From: an uncultured Verrucomicrobia subdivision 3 bacterium
Lineage (GTDB): Bacteria > Verrucomicrobiota > Verrucomicrobiae > Limisphaerales > UBA11358
Assembly: GCA_903921455.1 (NCBI GenBank)
Contig: CAIXPZ010000040.1
Coordinates: forward strand, 1 to 62,713
Direction: 5' to 3'
Length of the DNA stretch: 62,713 nt
The translations under genes were made by a program, and so were the position numbers. Each line of letters starts with the position of its first letter. The stretch's first letter is position 1. Under the pieces are notes generated by a model that worked only from the letters and a program-made list of their open reading frames with translations, did not search any database and had not been told where the DNA came from. Below, piece after piece: positions 42,512 through 52,473 of the stretch.

Positions 42512-45500
42512 ATGAATTTTTATTGCCCGTCCCTCACGTTTCGCCTTTGCTCCACAACGGTTTTGGCGGCCTGGCTGACCCTGTCGGCGCAAGCGCAGCG
42601 ACAGATGGAAAAACTCGGGCGCGGCGTGGTGGCGCTCCACTCAGCCACATCGCAAGCATATGTAGGCTGGCGATTGCTGGCCACGGACCCGACTGAGGTG
42701 GGCTTCAACCTCTACCGTTCCGCCAATGGCGGTGCGGGGGTGAAATTAAATCCCCTGCCGCTCACCAACACCACGGATTTTCTCGACACAACGGCGAACT
42801 TAACAGTTTCCAACGCCTGGTATGTCGTCCCCGTCATCAGCGGCGTGGAGCAAACTCCCAGCGCCGCCGCCGGCCTCACGGCCAACTCGCCCGTGCGGCA
42901 ATACATCTCCTGGCCGCTGCGGGCGGTCACGAATGGCGCCGCGCCACCTTACGATGTGAAGTTTTGCTGGGTGGGCGATTTTGACGGCGACGGTGAATAT
43001 GATTATCTCGTGGACCGGCTGTCCACGACGACCGCCACCAACCAGTTTCTACAAGCCTACAAACGCGACGGCACCTTGCTCTGGCAGATGGACATGGGTT
43101 CCAACAGCGTGAACCAATACAACATCGAGCCCGGCTCCTCGGCCATCAGTGTCGGTGACAAAGACAATGTGACCGTCTATGACCTCGACGGTGACGGACG
43201 CGCAGAAGTCTGCGTGCGGACGGCGCGCGGCGTGATTTTGCCCGACGGCACCACCGTCACCGGCCCAGACGACACGACGCAATACCTTTCCATTCTTGAC
43301 GGCCTGACCGGCCACGAACTGGCGCGCACGACGATCACCAACTTGTGGCCCGGTGACGGCCCCCTAAATTCGCGCTTTGGCATCATGTATTGCGACGGCG
43401 TGCATCCCAGCCTGCTGATCGAAGGCGAAAACCGGAACGCTTCGCTGGCCTTTCAGCGCGAGGCCATGACCCACGATTACCGCAACGGCCAGTTGACGCG
43501 CCGCTGGTTTCACACCCCGGCAGCCGGGGCAAACGAGTCCTGGGGCCACCAGATCCGCATCATGGACGTGAACCACGACGGCATAGACGATTTGATCGAA
43601 GTCGGCTCGGCCAAGAATGGCGCGAACGGCCAGCCCCTCTTTGACACGGAACTAATGCACGGCGACAGGTTTCACGTCACCGACATCGACCCGGACCGGC
43701 CCGGCCTCGAGATGTTTTCCATTCAGCAGAACAATCCCACGCTGCTGGCCACGGCGCTCATTGACGCGGGCAGCGGCAGCCTGATCAAAAAGTGGTATGC
43801 CTCCGGCGTCGTGGACGTGGGTCGCGGCACCGCGCTGGATTTGGATCCGAACCATCGCGGGGTGGAATTATATTCCACGCAGCCCGGCATTTTCGACTGC
43901 AAGGGCAACCAGATTTATGCGAACAGCATCTGGCCGCCAGAAGCAATCTGGTGGGACGCCGACCTGTCCCGCGAACTGGAAGACGGCGCGGGCAACGGCG
44001 CGCTGAGCCCCGTCATCAACAAGTTTGATCCGAACACCGGCGGGGCGGGGCGCATCTATTCGATCTACGACGAGGGCGTGCATCAGGCTTACGGCGGTCG
44101 CGCGGCGTTCTGGGGCGACATCCTCGGGGACTGGCGCGAAGAGCTCGTCCTCGTCGCGAATGATTATTCCGAGCTGCGCGTCTACACCACCAAGCTTACC
44201 GCGACGAACCGGCTGTATTGCCTCATGCAAAATCCTGCGTATCGCGACCAGGCCACCTGCAAGGGGTATTATCAGGCCAGTTACGTGGACTATTATCTCG
44301 GACTCGACATGCCGCCCCCCGCCCCGGCGCCCATTTCCGACGCCAGACTCGTCTGGCGCGGCGACGGGACGAACGTCTGGGATACAGCCACCACTTTGAA
44401 CTGGCGGACAAACTGGTTCTATGCCGGCAACGCCAACACCAATCCCGCCCCCTTTAACCCCGGCGATACCGTGCTCTTCGACCTCACCGGCTCGAACAAC
44501 ACCGCCATCACGCTCACCGGTTCACTCACGCCCGGCAACGTGCGGGTGCATTCGCCGAAAAATTTCACGCTCAACGGCAGCGGCGCGCTGACCGGCACCA
44601 TGGCATTGACGAAGGCCGGCGCGGGCAAGCTGACTTTTGCCGGCACGAATACATACTACGGGAAAACGCTCATCGCCGAGGGACCGTTCGTGGTAAATGG
44701 TTCGCTGCCCAACAGCGCCGTCACCGTGCGCGGCGGCGTGTGGCTGGATGGCCGGCTGGGCGGCACCGGCAGTCTCGGCGCGGCGGTCATTTTTCAAGAG
44801 GGTGCCGGCGTATCGCCGGGCGCAGGCACCAATTCCCCCGGCACGCTCTCGGTCAGCAACAGCGTCACTTTCGCCGGACGCACCATCAGCGACTTCGATC
44901 TCTCGGACAATCCCTCCGGCACCACCAACGACCAATTCATCGCCACTGGCAACCTCATTTTGCAAGGCACCAACACGCTCTACATCCGCAGGCTGAACGC
45001 CACCCTCCTGTCTGGCGGTGTATATCCGTTGATCAACTATTCCGGCACGCTTACCGGGAGCTTGAGCAACCTCGTCGTCGCGGGCCTGGCGGGCATTCCC
45101 GTCGCCCTCACAAATCCGCCCGGGCAAATCGCGCTGGTTGTGAAAAGTTTCCGCGCGCCCGCCACCATCACCTGGACCGGTGGCCAGAGTGCCAACGCCT
45201 GGGATCTCCTCACTTCCAGCAACTGGCTGAATGGCGCGGCTAAAGATCAATTTGCCCCGTTTGACACCGCCCGCTTCGATAACATCGGCACGTCCAACCT
45301 TACGGTCACCCTGATCGGCGACTTGAATTGTTCCAACGTCATCGTGGACAGCACGGAGAACTACACTTTGACCGGCAACGGCGGGATCGTCGGGACAGCG
45401 GGGTTAACAAAAACCAACTCCGGCACGCTTACGATTGGCGCCGCCAACAGCACGTTCACCGGCAAGACCACCATTGCCGGCGGCACAATGGTGGTTTCGG

Positions 45501-48500
45501 AATTGGATGCGATCGGTTTTCCCAGCCCGCTGGGCAACCCGCCCGGCGGTTCGACCAATCTCATGCTGGCCGGCAGCAGCACGCTGCGCATCACCGGCGA
45601 ATCCTACACCGACCGCGGACTGACTTTGAATTCCGGGACGAACACGATTGAAGTCGTCAACGCGGCGGATCAGGTCACCATCGCCGACAAAATCATCGGC
45701 TCCGGTGCCCTACTGAAGTCCGGCCCCGGCGGGCTGGCGCTGACTGTGAGCAACGGCTACAGCGGCGGCACGTTTGTCTTTGGCGGCAGCATTTCCCTCG
45801 GCAGCGTGGCCGGCAACCAATACGGCCTTGGCAGCGGCCCCGTGACCATCAGCAACGCCACCGTGAACCTGATTAATCTTCAGGCCAATGAAAATTGCGC
45901 CTGGAATATTCGCGTGCCAGCCAACGCCACCGCGACGATTAATTGCGACGGGCGATCCACCATGAGCGGTTCGCTCACCGGCGCCGGCACGCTGAACGCC
46001 TATTCGCCCTACGTCCGGACAGATTTCAGCGGCAACTGGTCATCCTTCACCGGCCAGATCAACGCAACCGGCGGCAATTTCCGCGTGGGCAATGCCAACG
46101 GCTATCCGCTCGCCCGGCTTAACGTCGGCAGCGCGGCGAGCCTCCAGAATCGCATCAGCGGCACGCCCACCATCCCCGTCGGCGAACTTTCCGGCGACGA
46201 CGGGGCGACAATCTCTGCGAGCGGCAGCAACGACGGCCTCAGCGTCCTCTGGCGCGTCGGCGGGCGGCATACGACCGCCACCTTCGCCGGCACCATCAAG
46301 GACAGCATCGGCCTCATCAAAGAAGGCACCGGCGCGTGGAATCTCACCGGGGCCAACACCTACTCCAGCGGCACCACCGTCAACGGCGGCACCTTACTGG
46401 TGAACAACGCCGCCGGCAGCGGCACCGGCACCGGCACGGTGACAGTGAACAGCGGCGGGGCGCTCGGCGGCGGCGGCGCCATCGCGGGGTTGGTCACGAT
46501 CAGCAACGGCGGCAAACTAACTCCGACCGGCACGCTCACCCTCAGCAACAACCTCGTTCTGAACAGCACCTCAATTTCACGCTTCGATCTCGGCGCGATC
46601 AATGACCTTGTCGTCGTGAACGGCAACCTCACGCTCGCCGGCAAGCTGGATGTCACCAACTCCGGTGATTTCTTCAGCAGCACGAACGTGATCTTCACCT
46701 ATTCGGGAACACTCGGCGGGGCGGGATTGACGCTCGGCACGGTGCTGCCCTATTTCAACTACACCATCAACACGAGCACGCCGGGCCAGGTCAAATTGAT
46801 CGCCGTTTCCACCGTGCCCCTGCCGCCGGCGCCGACCAATCTCGTCGCCACCGCCAGCAACGCCATTGTCTTCCTGAATTGGAGCGCCACGTCCAACACC
46901 TTGAGCTACCACGTGAAGCGCTCCTTGGTCAGCGGCGGGCCCTACACGGACATCGCGGTCGGCGTCGCCGGAACAGCCTTCACGGATACGGCCGTCGCCA
47001 ATAACAACGCCTATTACTATGTCATCTCGGCCAGCAATGGGACCGGCGTGGGAACGAATTCGGCGGAAGCCGGCGCCGCACCGCCCGGTATTGTGCCCGA
47101 TACGCCCACCGGATTGACCGCCGTGGCCGGCAACCAAATGGTGGCGTTGACATGGAACGCCGCAACGGCAGCCGTGAGCTACAACGTCAAAGGCTCCACC
47201 AACAACGGCGGCCCATATACCAATCTCGCCACCGGAATCACGGACACGTCCTGGTATGACACCGGCCTGACGGCGGGCCGCACTTACTACTACGTCGTCT
47301 CCGGCGTGAACCTTAATGGCGAAAGCACCAATTCCGCGCAAGCCAGCGCCACGCCCTTCCAGATCCCGGCGGCTTACTGGACCAACCGCATCACCAGCGC
47401 AGCTCAAAGCTGGAACGCAAACAGCAACTGGACCAACGTGGCCGCTTTCCCGAACGGCGTCAGCGCGGTCGCCGTGATGAAGGCGGACATCACGGCCACC
47501 CAAACCAACAACCTCAATCAAGACATCACGCTCGGGGTGTTCACCCTGGGCGACGCCAACAACACCTCGTCGTATATCCTCGCCGGCAATGGCGGCACGC
47601 TCATTTTCGACAACAACGGCATCGCGGCGATGCTCACCCAAGCCAGCACGAGCAAGGGCGACACGATTGCCACCCCGATTGTAATCAGTGATTCTCTCGC
47701 CATCAGCAACCTGTCCGCCAACCCGCTGACCTTGGCTGGCGTCGTGGCCGGAACCAACTCAGGGTTGGTCATCAACTCCGGCAACGTCACGTTGACAGCG
47801 GCGAACACCTATGACGGAGGTTCCACCGTGAACGGTGGCACGCTTCAAATCACTGGCAGCGGTAATGTCGGAACCGGAAACGTCACACTGAATGGCGGTA
47901 CGTATTACATGAACAATACGTATCCAGCAAACACCATCCATGTGCCCACGACCGGCACCCTCCAGACTTATGGGTTGATCTACCCGGGTTCCACTTTGAC
48001 CGGCTCCGGCCAACTCTACCTGAACATCGGCGGCGGTGGTTCTTTTTCACCGGGCGGCAATTGGACGGCCTTTGGCGGGACTGTCACATTTCTAGGTAAC
48101 AATTGGCTGCGGGCCATGAACGGGAATAATTGCAGCGGCAACGCCATCTGGGACCTTGGGGCAGGCACGGCGGGGATCAATAACAAGAACGGTGGTTACT
48201 CGATGCAGTTGGGTGCTTTGTTCGGCGGTTCGGGCACCGGCCTCTCCGGTGCCACCACGGCCACCGCGTATCTGACCACTTACGTCATCGGCGGACGCAA
48301 CACAAACTGCACCTTCTACGGAAGGATTACCGATGGCGGCGCCGCCGCCACCGCACTGACGAAGGTGGGCTCCGGCACCTTGACACTGGCCGGCACCAAC
48401 ACCTACACCGGCAACACGCTCATCAACGGGGGCAATTTGCAAATCGGTGCCGGCGGCGCCAGCGGCGCGCTGGTCGCCAGCAGCATTAGCAATAACGCCA

Positions 48501-49369
48501 CGCTCGCGTTCAATCGTTCTGATGCCGTCAGCCACGGCGGCAGCATCAGCGGCCCCGGCGATTTGCTCAAGCTCGGCGCGGGCAGCCTGACGCTCACGGG
48601 CGCGAACACCTATTCCGGACTGACCCGGGTCGCCGCCGGCAAGCTGGTTTTGACTGATGCCGGACTGATGGCCAGCACGTCTGGGTACAAGCTCACCAAC
48701 GGCGCTTTGCTTGACGCCAGCACCCTGACCAGCGCGCTGGTGTTGGGCAACGGCCAGACGTTGAGCGGCAGCGGCTCCGTGCTCGGCAACGTCAACGTGG
48801 GTGATGGCGCGACGCTATCGCCGGGCGATTCCGTCGGCACACTGATCTTCAGTAACAGCCTGGGGCTCTCCGCCCTTGGCACCACCATCATGGAAATCAG
48901 CAAATCGCCGTTCACCAACGACCAAATTGTCGCCCAGAGCCTGGCCTTTGGCGGCACCCTCCTGGTTAATTCGCTCGGCGTGGTGCCATTTGCGGCGGGC
49001 GACTCATTCAAACTTTTCAGCGTATCCTCGGCGACGGGTGCTTTTGCCAACATCCAAATCCCGCCCCCCGGACCTGACCTGGCCTGGTATACCAATGCCC
49101 TGCTCACCACCGGGACGATCACCGTCGTTGGCACGGGACCGCCGGCCATTGCCTCCATTGCGCCGCAAGCCGGCGGCAGCTTCCGCCTCACCTTCACGGG
49201 GCAGCCTGGCGCAGGCTACGAAATCCGCTCGACGACCAACCTCGCGCTGACGCCAATCCAAAACTGGAGTCTGCTTGGCAGCGGCACCTTCGGCCTGTCC
49301 CCGGTGGTTTTCGATGATTTAAACGCCACGAATTTCCCGCTGCGGTTCTACGTCATCAGCGTTCCTTGA
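42512..49369 (+). CDS. Secreted PL11 rhamnogalacturonan lyase with PATR and FN3 domains
   Basis: 2285 residues, with a signal peptide (CSTTVLAAWLTLSAQA). Domains: PL11 RG lyase (about 28-606; QMEKLGRGVVALH, VGFNLYRS, calcium-type loops DFDGDGEYDY and DLDGDGRAEVCVRTARG), then PATR blocks with WD-type strands (about 610-1430), two FN3 domains (about 1435-1620), a second PATR region (about 1640-2180) and a C-terminal module (GYEIRSTTNL to FYVISVP). It acts endolytically on RG-I. No beta-barrel. It is the last gene of the lyase cluster and converges on nadB with a 6 bp gap. Confidence 0.85.
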   Translation: MNFYCPSLTFRLCSTTVLAAWLTLSAQAQRQMEKLGRGVVALHSATSQAYVGWRLLATDPTEVGFNLYRSANGGAGVKLNPLPLTNTTDFLDTTANLTVSNAWYVVPVISGVEQTPSAAAGLTANSPVRQYISWPLRAVTNGAAPPYDVKFCWVGDFDGDGEYDYLVDRLSTTTATNQFLQAYKRDGTLLWQMDMGSNSVNQYNIEPGSSAISVGDKDNVTVYDLDGDGRAEVCVRTARGVILPDGTTVTGPDDTTQYLSILDGLTGHELARTTITNLWPGDGPLNSRFGIMYCDGVHPSLLIEGENRNASLAFQREAMTHDYRNGQLTRRWFHTPAAGANESWGHQIRIMDVNHDGIDDLIEVGSAKNGANGQPLFDTELMHGDRFHVTDIDPDRPGLEMFSIQQNNPTLLATALIDAGSGSLIKKWYASGVVDVGRGTALDLDPNHRGVELYSTQPGIFDCKGNQIYANSIWPPEAIWWDADLSRELEDGAGNGALSPVINKFDPNTGGAGRIYSIYDEGVHQAYGGRAAFWGDILGDWREELVLVANDYSELRVYTTKLTATNRLYCLMQNPAYRDQATCKGYYQASYVDYYLGLDMPPPAPAPISDARLVWRGDGTNVWDTATTLNWRTNWFYAGNANTNPAPFNPGDTVLFDLTGSNNTAITLTGSLTPGNVRVHSPKNFTLNGSGALTGTMALTKAGAGKLTFAGTNTYYGKTLIAEGPFVVNGSLPNSAVTVRGGVWLDGRLGGTGSLGAAVIFQEGAGVSPGAGTNSPGTLSVSNSVTFAGRTISDFDLSDNPSGTTNDQFIATGNLILQGTNTLYIRRLNATLLSGGVYPLINYSGTLTGSLSNLVVAGLAGIPVALTNPPGQIALVVKSFRAPATITWTGGQSANAWDLLTSSNWLNGAAKDQFAPFDTARFDNIGTSNLTVTLIGDLNCSNVIVDSTENYTLTGNGGIVGTAGLTKTNSGTLTIGAANSTFTGKTTIAGGTMVVSELDAIGFPSPLGNPPGGSTNLMLAGSSTLRITGESYTDRGLTLNSGTNTIEVVNAADQVTIADKIIGSGALLKSGPGGLALTVSNGYSGGTFVFGGSISLGSVAGNQYGLGSGPVTISNATVNLINLQANENCAWNIRVPANATATINCDGRSTMSGSLTGAGTLNAYSPYVRTDFSGNWSSFTGQINATGGNFRVGNANGYPLARLNVGSAASLQNRISGTPTIPVGELSGDDGATISASGSNDGLSVLWRVGGRHTTATFAGTIKDSIGLIKEGTGAWNLTGANTYSSGTTVNGGTLLVNNAAGSGTGTGTVTVNSGGALGGGGAIAGLVTISNGGKLTPTGTLTLSNNLVLNSTSISRFDLGAINDLVVVNGNLTLAGKLDVTNSGDFFSSTNVIFTYSGTLGGAGLTLGTVLPYFNYTINTSTPGQVKLIAVSTVPLPPAPTNLVATASNAIVFLNWSATSNTLSYHVKRSLVSGGPYTDIAVGVAGTAFTDTAVANNNAYYYVISASNGTGVGTNSAEAGAAPPGIVPDTPTGLTAVAGNQMVALTWNAATAAVSYNVKGSTNNGGPYTNLATGITDTSWYDTGLTAGRTYYYVVSGVNLNGESTNSAQASATPFQIPAAYWTNRITSAAQSWNANSNWTNVAAFPNGVSAVAVMKADITATQTNNLNQDITLGVFTLGDANNTSSYILAGNGGTLIFDNNGIAAMLTQASTSKGDTIATPIVISDSLAISNLSANPLTLAGVVAGTNSGLVINSGNVTLTAANTYDGGSTVNGGTLQITGSGNVGTGNVTLNGGTYYMNNTYPANTIHVPTTGTLQTYGLIYPGSTLTGSGQLYLNIGGGGSFSPGGNWTAFGGTVTFLGNNWLRAMNGNNCSGNAIWDLGAGTAGINNKNGGYSMQLGALFGGSGTGLSGATTATAYLTTYVIGGRNTNCTFYGRITDGGAAATALTKVGSGTLTLAGTNTYTGNTLINGGNLQIGAGGASGALVASSISNNATLAFNRSDAVSHGGSISGPGDLLKLGAGSLTLTGANTYSGLTRVAAGKLVLTDAGLMASTSGYKLTNGALLDASTLTSALVLGNGQTLSGSGSVLGNVNVGDGATLSPGDSVGTLIFSNSLGLSALGTTIMEISKSPFTNDQIVAQSLAFGGTLLVNSLGVVPFAAGDSFKLFSVSSATGAFANIQIPPPGPDLAWYTNALLTTGTITVVGTGPPAIASIAPQAGGSFRLTFTGQPGAGYEIRSTTNLALTPIQNWSLLGSGTFGLSPVVFDDLNATNFPLRFYVISVP

Positions 49370-49375
49370 AGACAA

Positions 49376-50977
49376 TCAAGCCGAGCGCCGCACCACGCTG
49401 TCGCGTTGCGACCATTCGGAATTCAAGTGTGGAAAGTCGAGATTGTAATTCAGCCCGCGGCTTTCCGGGCGCATCAGCGCGCAGCGCACGATGAGTTCTG
49501 CCACCGTCGCGATGTTGCGCAGCTCCAGCAGGTCCGCCGTCACAATGAAATTCCAGTAATACTCGTGGATCTCCGCCTGCAAGTTGGCCAGCCGCGATTG
49601 CGCGCGCTGCAGCCGCTTGTTCGTCCGCACGATGCCGACGTAATCCCACATCAGCCTCCGGATCTCGTCCCAGTTGTGGGAGACAACGACCAGCTCGTCA
49701 GCATTCGTGGCGCTGCCCGGCTGCCACAGCGGAATATTAAAGTCTGATTTCCCGCGCGGAATGGAAATGATTTTTTCCGCCGCCCGATGCGCGCAGACCA
49801 GCGCCTCCAAAAGCGAGTTGCTCGCCAGCCGGTTGGCCCCATGGAGGCCGGTGCAGGCCACTTCGCCGACGGCATATAGCCCGGCGATGTCTGTCTCGCC
49901 GTCCACGTTCGTCACCACCCCGCCGCACTCATAATGCGCCGCCGGCACCACGGGAATCGGTTCCTTGGTGATGTCGATGCCGTAGCGCAGACACGTCTGG
50001 TAAATGTTGGGAAACCGCTCGATAATGAATTTAGCCGGCTTGTGCGTGATGTCCAGATGGACGCAATCAGCCCCGGATTTTTTCATCTCGCTGTCAATCG
50101 CCCGCGCCACAATGTCGCGCGGGGCAAGTGATTTCAGCGGATGAACCGCGTCCATGAATTCGCGTCCGTCGAGGGCTTTCAGCACGCCGCCCTCGCCCCG
50201 CACCGCCTCGGAAATCAAAAATGATTTGGCCTTGGGGTGATACAAGCAGGTCGGATGAAACTGCACGAACTCCATGTTGGCAATGCTGGCACCGGCGCGA
50301 TACGCCATCGCCACACCATCGCCCGTGGCGATGTCCGGATTGGTTGTGTAGAGGTAAACCTTGCCACAACCGCCGGTGGCTAAAATCGTCAGCGGCGCGG
50401 AATAGATTTCCACCCCTCCGGATTTTTTGTCAAAGACATACGCGCCCAAACAGCGGTTCTCGCCAACATAGCCAAGCTTCTGACTGGTAATGAGATCAAT
50501 CGCCAGATGATTCTCATAGATCTCGATATTCGGCTGCCGCGAGACCGCAGCGAGCAGCGCGCGTTCGATCTCGCGCCCCGTCACGTCTTTAGCGTGCAGA
50601 ATGCGCCGCTCGGAATGCCCGCCCTCGCGGCCCAGATCCAGCTGCTTCCCTCCGTCCAAGCCGACCGCAGCGGTCTCGGAGAACTTCATGCCCAGCGCGA
50701 TCAGCTCCGCGATACGCGCCGGCCCCTCCTCCACAATCGTGCGCACCACAGGCTCGCGGCACAAGCCCGCCCCCGCAGCCAGCGTGTCACAAACATGCGA
50801 CTCGAATGAATCTTCCTTGCTCGTCACCGATGCGATGCCGCCCTGCGCGTAATTGGTATTCGACTCGGCGCGGTCTTTTTTGGTGACGATGGCCACGCGC
50901 CCGTGCGGCGCGACCTTCAGCGCGAAGGTCAGTCCCGCGATGCCGCTGCCTAGGATGAGAAAGTCGAACTGTTTCAT
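49376..50977 (-). CDS. nadB: L-aspartate oxidase
   Basis: 533 residues from the ATG at 50977; a GTG at 50989 is possible. FAD-binding opening [17 protein letters not shown], the [12 protein letters not shown] segment, the [11 protein letters not shown] motif, and the [28 protein letters not shown] dinucleotide motif near residue 370 are family hallmarks. It oxidises L-aspartate to iminoaspartate, the first step of de novo NAD synthesis. The partner nadA is not in the window. Confidence 0.95.
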   Translation of the reverse strand: MKQFDFLILGSGIAGLTFALKVAPHGRVAIVTKKDRAESNTNYAQGGIASVTSKEDSFESHVCDTLAAGAGLCREPVVRTIVEEGPARIAELIALGMKFSETAAVGLDGGKQLDLGREGGHSERRILHAKDVTGREIERALLAAVSRQPNIEIYENHLAIDLITSQKLGYVGENRCLGAYVFDKKSGGVEIYSAPLTILATGGCGKVYLYTTNPDIATGDGVAMAYRAGASIANMEFVQFHPTCLYHPKAKSFLISEAVRGEGGVLKALDGREFMDAVHPLKSLAPRDIVARAIDSEMKKSGADCVHLDITHKPAKFIIERFPNIYQTCLRYGIDITKEPIPVVPAAHYECGGVVTNVDGETDIAGLYAVGEVACTGLHGANRLASNSLLEALVCAHRAAEKIISIPRGKSDFNIPLWQPGSATNADELVVVSHNWDEIRRLMWDYVGIVRTNKRLQRAQSRLANLQAEIHEYYWNFIVTADLLELRNIATVAELIVRCALMRPESRGLNYNLDFPHLNSEWSQRDSVVRRSA

Positions 50978-51049
50978 TTGATTTGCCACAGAGTCACAGA
51001 GTTCACCAAGAAAATCAAAGCTCCCCGCACCAAGCGTCTGCGGGGCGGA

Positions 51050-51913
51050 TTAAAGCTGTGCATTATCAATCAATCGCGTCTTCCCAACGAACACCGCCAG
51101 CGCCATGTGCGCGCCGCGCTCAACCTGCGCCAGGGGCAGCAGGGTTTCAGGATGGAAAAATTCGATGTAATCCAGTCTCGCGTCCGGCTCGATTTCAATC
51201 AGCTTCTTCAAATCCGATTTCAAGTCCGTCCCCGAAACTGATTTTGATTTGCGGACGGCAAACTTGGCGATTTGAATCGCGCACCACAGCACCGTCGCCT
51301 GCCGGCGCAAATCGCCCGCGAGATATTTGTTGCGCGAACTCATCGCCAGCCCGTCGGGTTCCCGCAAGGTCGGCGCGACGATAATCTTCCCAGGGAAATT
51401 CAAGTCGCGCGTCATCCGCCGGATGATCGCGGCCTGCTGAAAATCTTTTTGCCCGAATACGGAAACATCCGGCAGAACCAGGTTGAACAGTTTTGCCACG
51501 ACCGTCGTCACGCCCCGAAAATGCGTCGGGCGCGACGCGCCTTCCATCACGCGGCCCAATTTTTCCTCGACGACATAAGTGCTGTATTTGCCTTCCAGTT
51601 TACCCGGATACATTTCCGCATCGTTCGGTGTGAACACCACGTCCACAGCGGCTGCGCGGCACAATTTCAAATCACGTTTTAAATCGCGCGGATATTTGGC
51701 GAGGTCCTCCGTCGGCGCGAACTGGGTCGGGTTGACGTAAATACTTAAGACCACTTTTCCCGTTTTGCCAACGCGTTGGCGTGCCGCCCGCACCAGGCTC
51801 AGATGGCCGGCGTGCAAATATCCCATCGTCGGGACAAATCCAACGCAGACGCCCTGCCGCTTCCATTGCAGGGCAATTTTTTGCATGGCGGCGGCGGTGG
51901 AGACGATGCGCAT
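51050..51913 (-). CDS. panC: Pantothenate synthetase
   Basis: 287 residues. PTMGYLHAGHLSLV (HxGH motif), YVNPTQFAPTEDLAKYPR, DVSVFGQKDFQQ and the SSRNKYL (KMSKS-like) motif. The enzyme joins pantoate and beta-alanine using ATP to form pantothenate in coenzyme A synthesis. It lies downstream of the glutaredoxin gene on the same strand, with a terminator between them, and upstream of nadB. Confidence 0.96.
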   Translation of the reverse strand: MRIVSTAAAMQKIALQWKRQGVCVGFVPTMGYLHAGHLSLVRAARQRVGKTGKVVLSIYVNPTQFAPTEDLAKYPRDLKRDLKLCRAAAVDVVFTPNDAEMYPGKLEGKYSTYVVEEKLGRVMEGASRPTHFRGVTTVVAKLFNLVLPDVSVFGQKDFQQAAIIRRMTRDLNFPGKIIVAPTLREPDGLAMSSRNKYLAGDLRRQATVLWCAIQIAKFAVRKSKSVSGTDLKSDLKKLIEIEPDARLDYIEFFHPETLLPLAQVERGAHMALAVFVGKTRLIDNAQL

Positions 51914-51951
51914 GGCAATGGTTTACCCGAATTCCCCGCCAATTTCACGAA

Positions 51952-51984
51952 AGAAAAAACCGCGCTGGAAGATCCCAGCGCGGT
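51952..51984 (-). terminator. Intrinsic terminator after the glutaredoxin gene
   Basis: A 10-bp stem ACCGCGCTGG / CCAGCGCGGT (51959-51968 with 51975-51984) around a 6-nt loop is followed on the minus strand by a run of T. It ends 22 bp after the glutaredoxin stop and lies upstream of panC. Confidence 0.85.
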
Positions 51985-52005
51985 GTTTGTCCCCCACCCA
52001 AAAAA

Positions 52006-52332
52006 TCAGGCTTGCGCGTAAAGATGCGTATGCTTGCTGCACGACTGGTTGGTCGGCGCATCCGGCACGCGGTCGTTGGGCGTCACAATATTATTCGCCA
52101 GCATCCAGGCTTCGACTTCGTCGCCGCTGATGTCCGGCAGCATGTGGCCATTGATCTCGACACACGGGCTGAGCATCTGGCCGCTCTTTTCAACCATTTC
52201 CGCGCGCTGCGCCGGATCGTTGATGATGTCACGATCCTCGAACGGCAGGTCGTATTTCTTGAGGATGGCGCGGACACCATTGCTCCAGCCGCAGGTTGGT
52301 TTTAAATAGGCGATAATTTTCGGTTTGCTCAT
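52006..52332 (-). CDS. Monothiol glutaredoxin-like protein
   Basis: 108 residues with a thioredoxin fold opening IIAYLKPTCGWSNGVRAIL. The active site is CGWS, close to the CGFS of monothiol glutaredoxins, which carry Fe-S clusters. The cis-Pro region reads MLSPCVEIN (LSPC), which has an extra Cys. The C-terminal tail has SCSKH. It is probably a redox or Fe-S protein; substrates are unknown. Confidence 0.7.
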   Translation of the reverse strand: MSKPKIIAYLKPTCGWSNGVRAILKKYDLPFEDRDIINDPAQRAEMVEKSGQMLSPCVEINGHMLPDISGDEVEAWMLANNIVTPNDRVPDAPTNQSCSKHTHLYAQA

Positions 52333-52473
52333 AGGTTAACAATAATTGGCATTACGATGACAATATAGTGCCACAGATAAGAACCGGGGGCAAATTTTCT
52401 TTCAGCAACACTCCACGAACCACGCCCCGCCATGGGGGGACAACCGACGGGATGCGCAGCAAACCCCTTAAGC

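Noticed and set aside
46577..47641. 354-residue minus-strand ORF inside the PL11 gene
   Set aside because: Shadow of repeat and FN3-coding sequence; low-complexity Gly/Val/Arg composition.
33000..49000. Possible CRISPR or tandem DNA repeats in the lyase genes
   Set aside because: The recurring GGC/ACC-rich DNA follows degenerate protein repeats (PATR, FN3) of variable length; there are no identical direct repeats with unique spacers.
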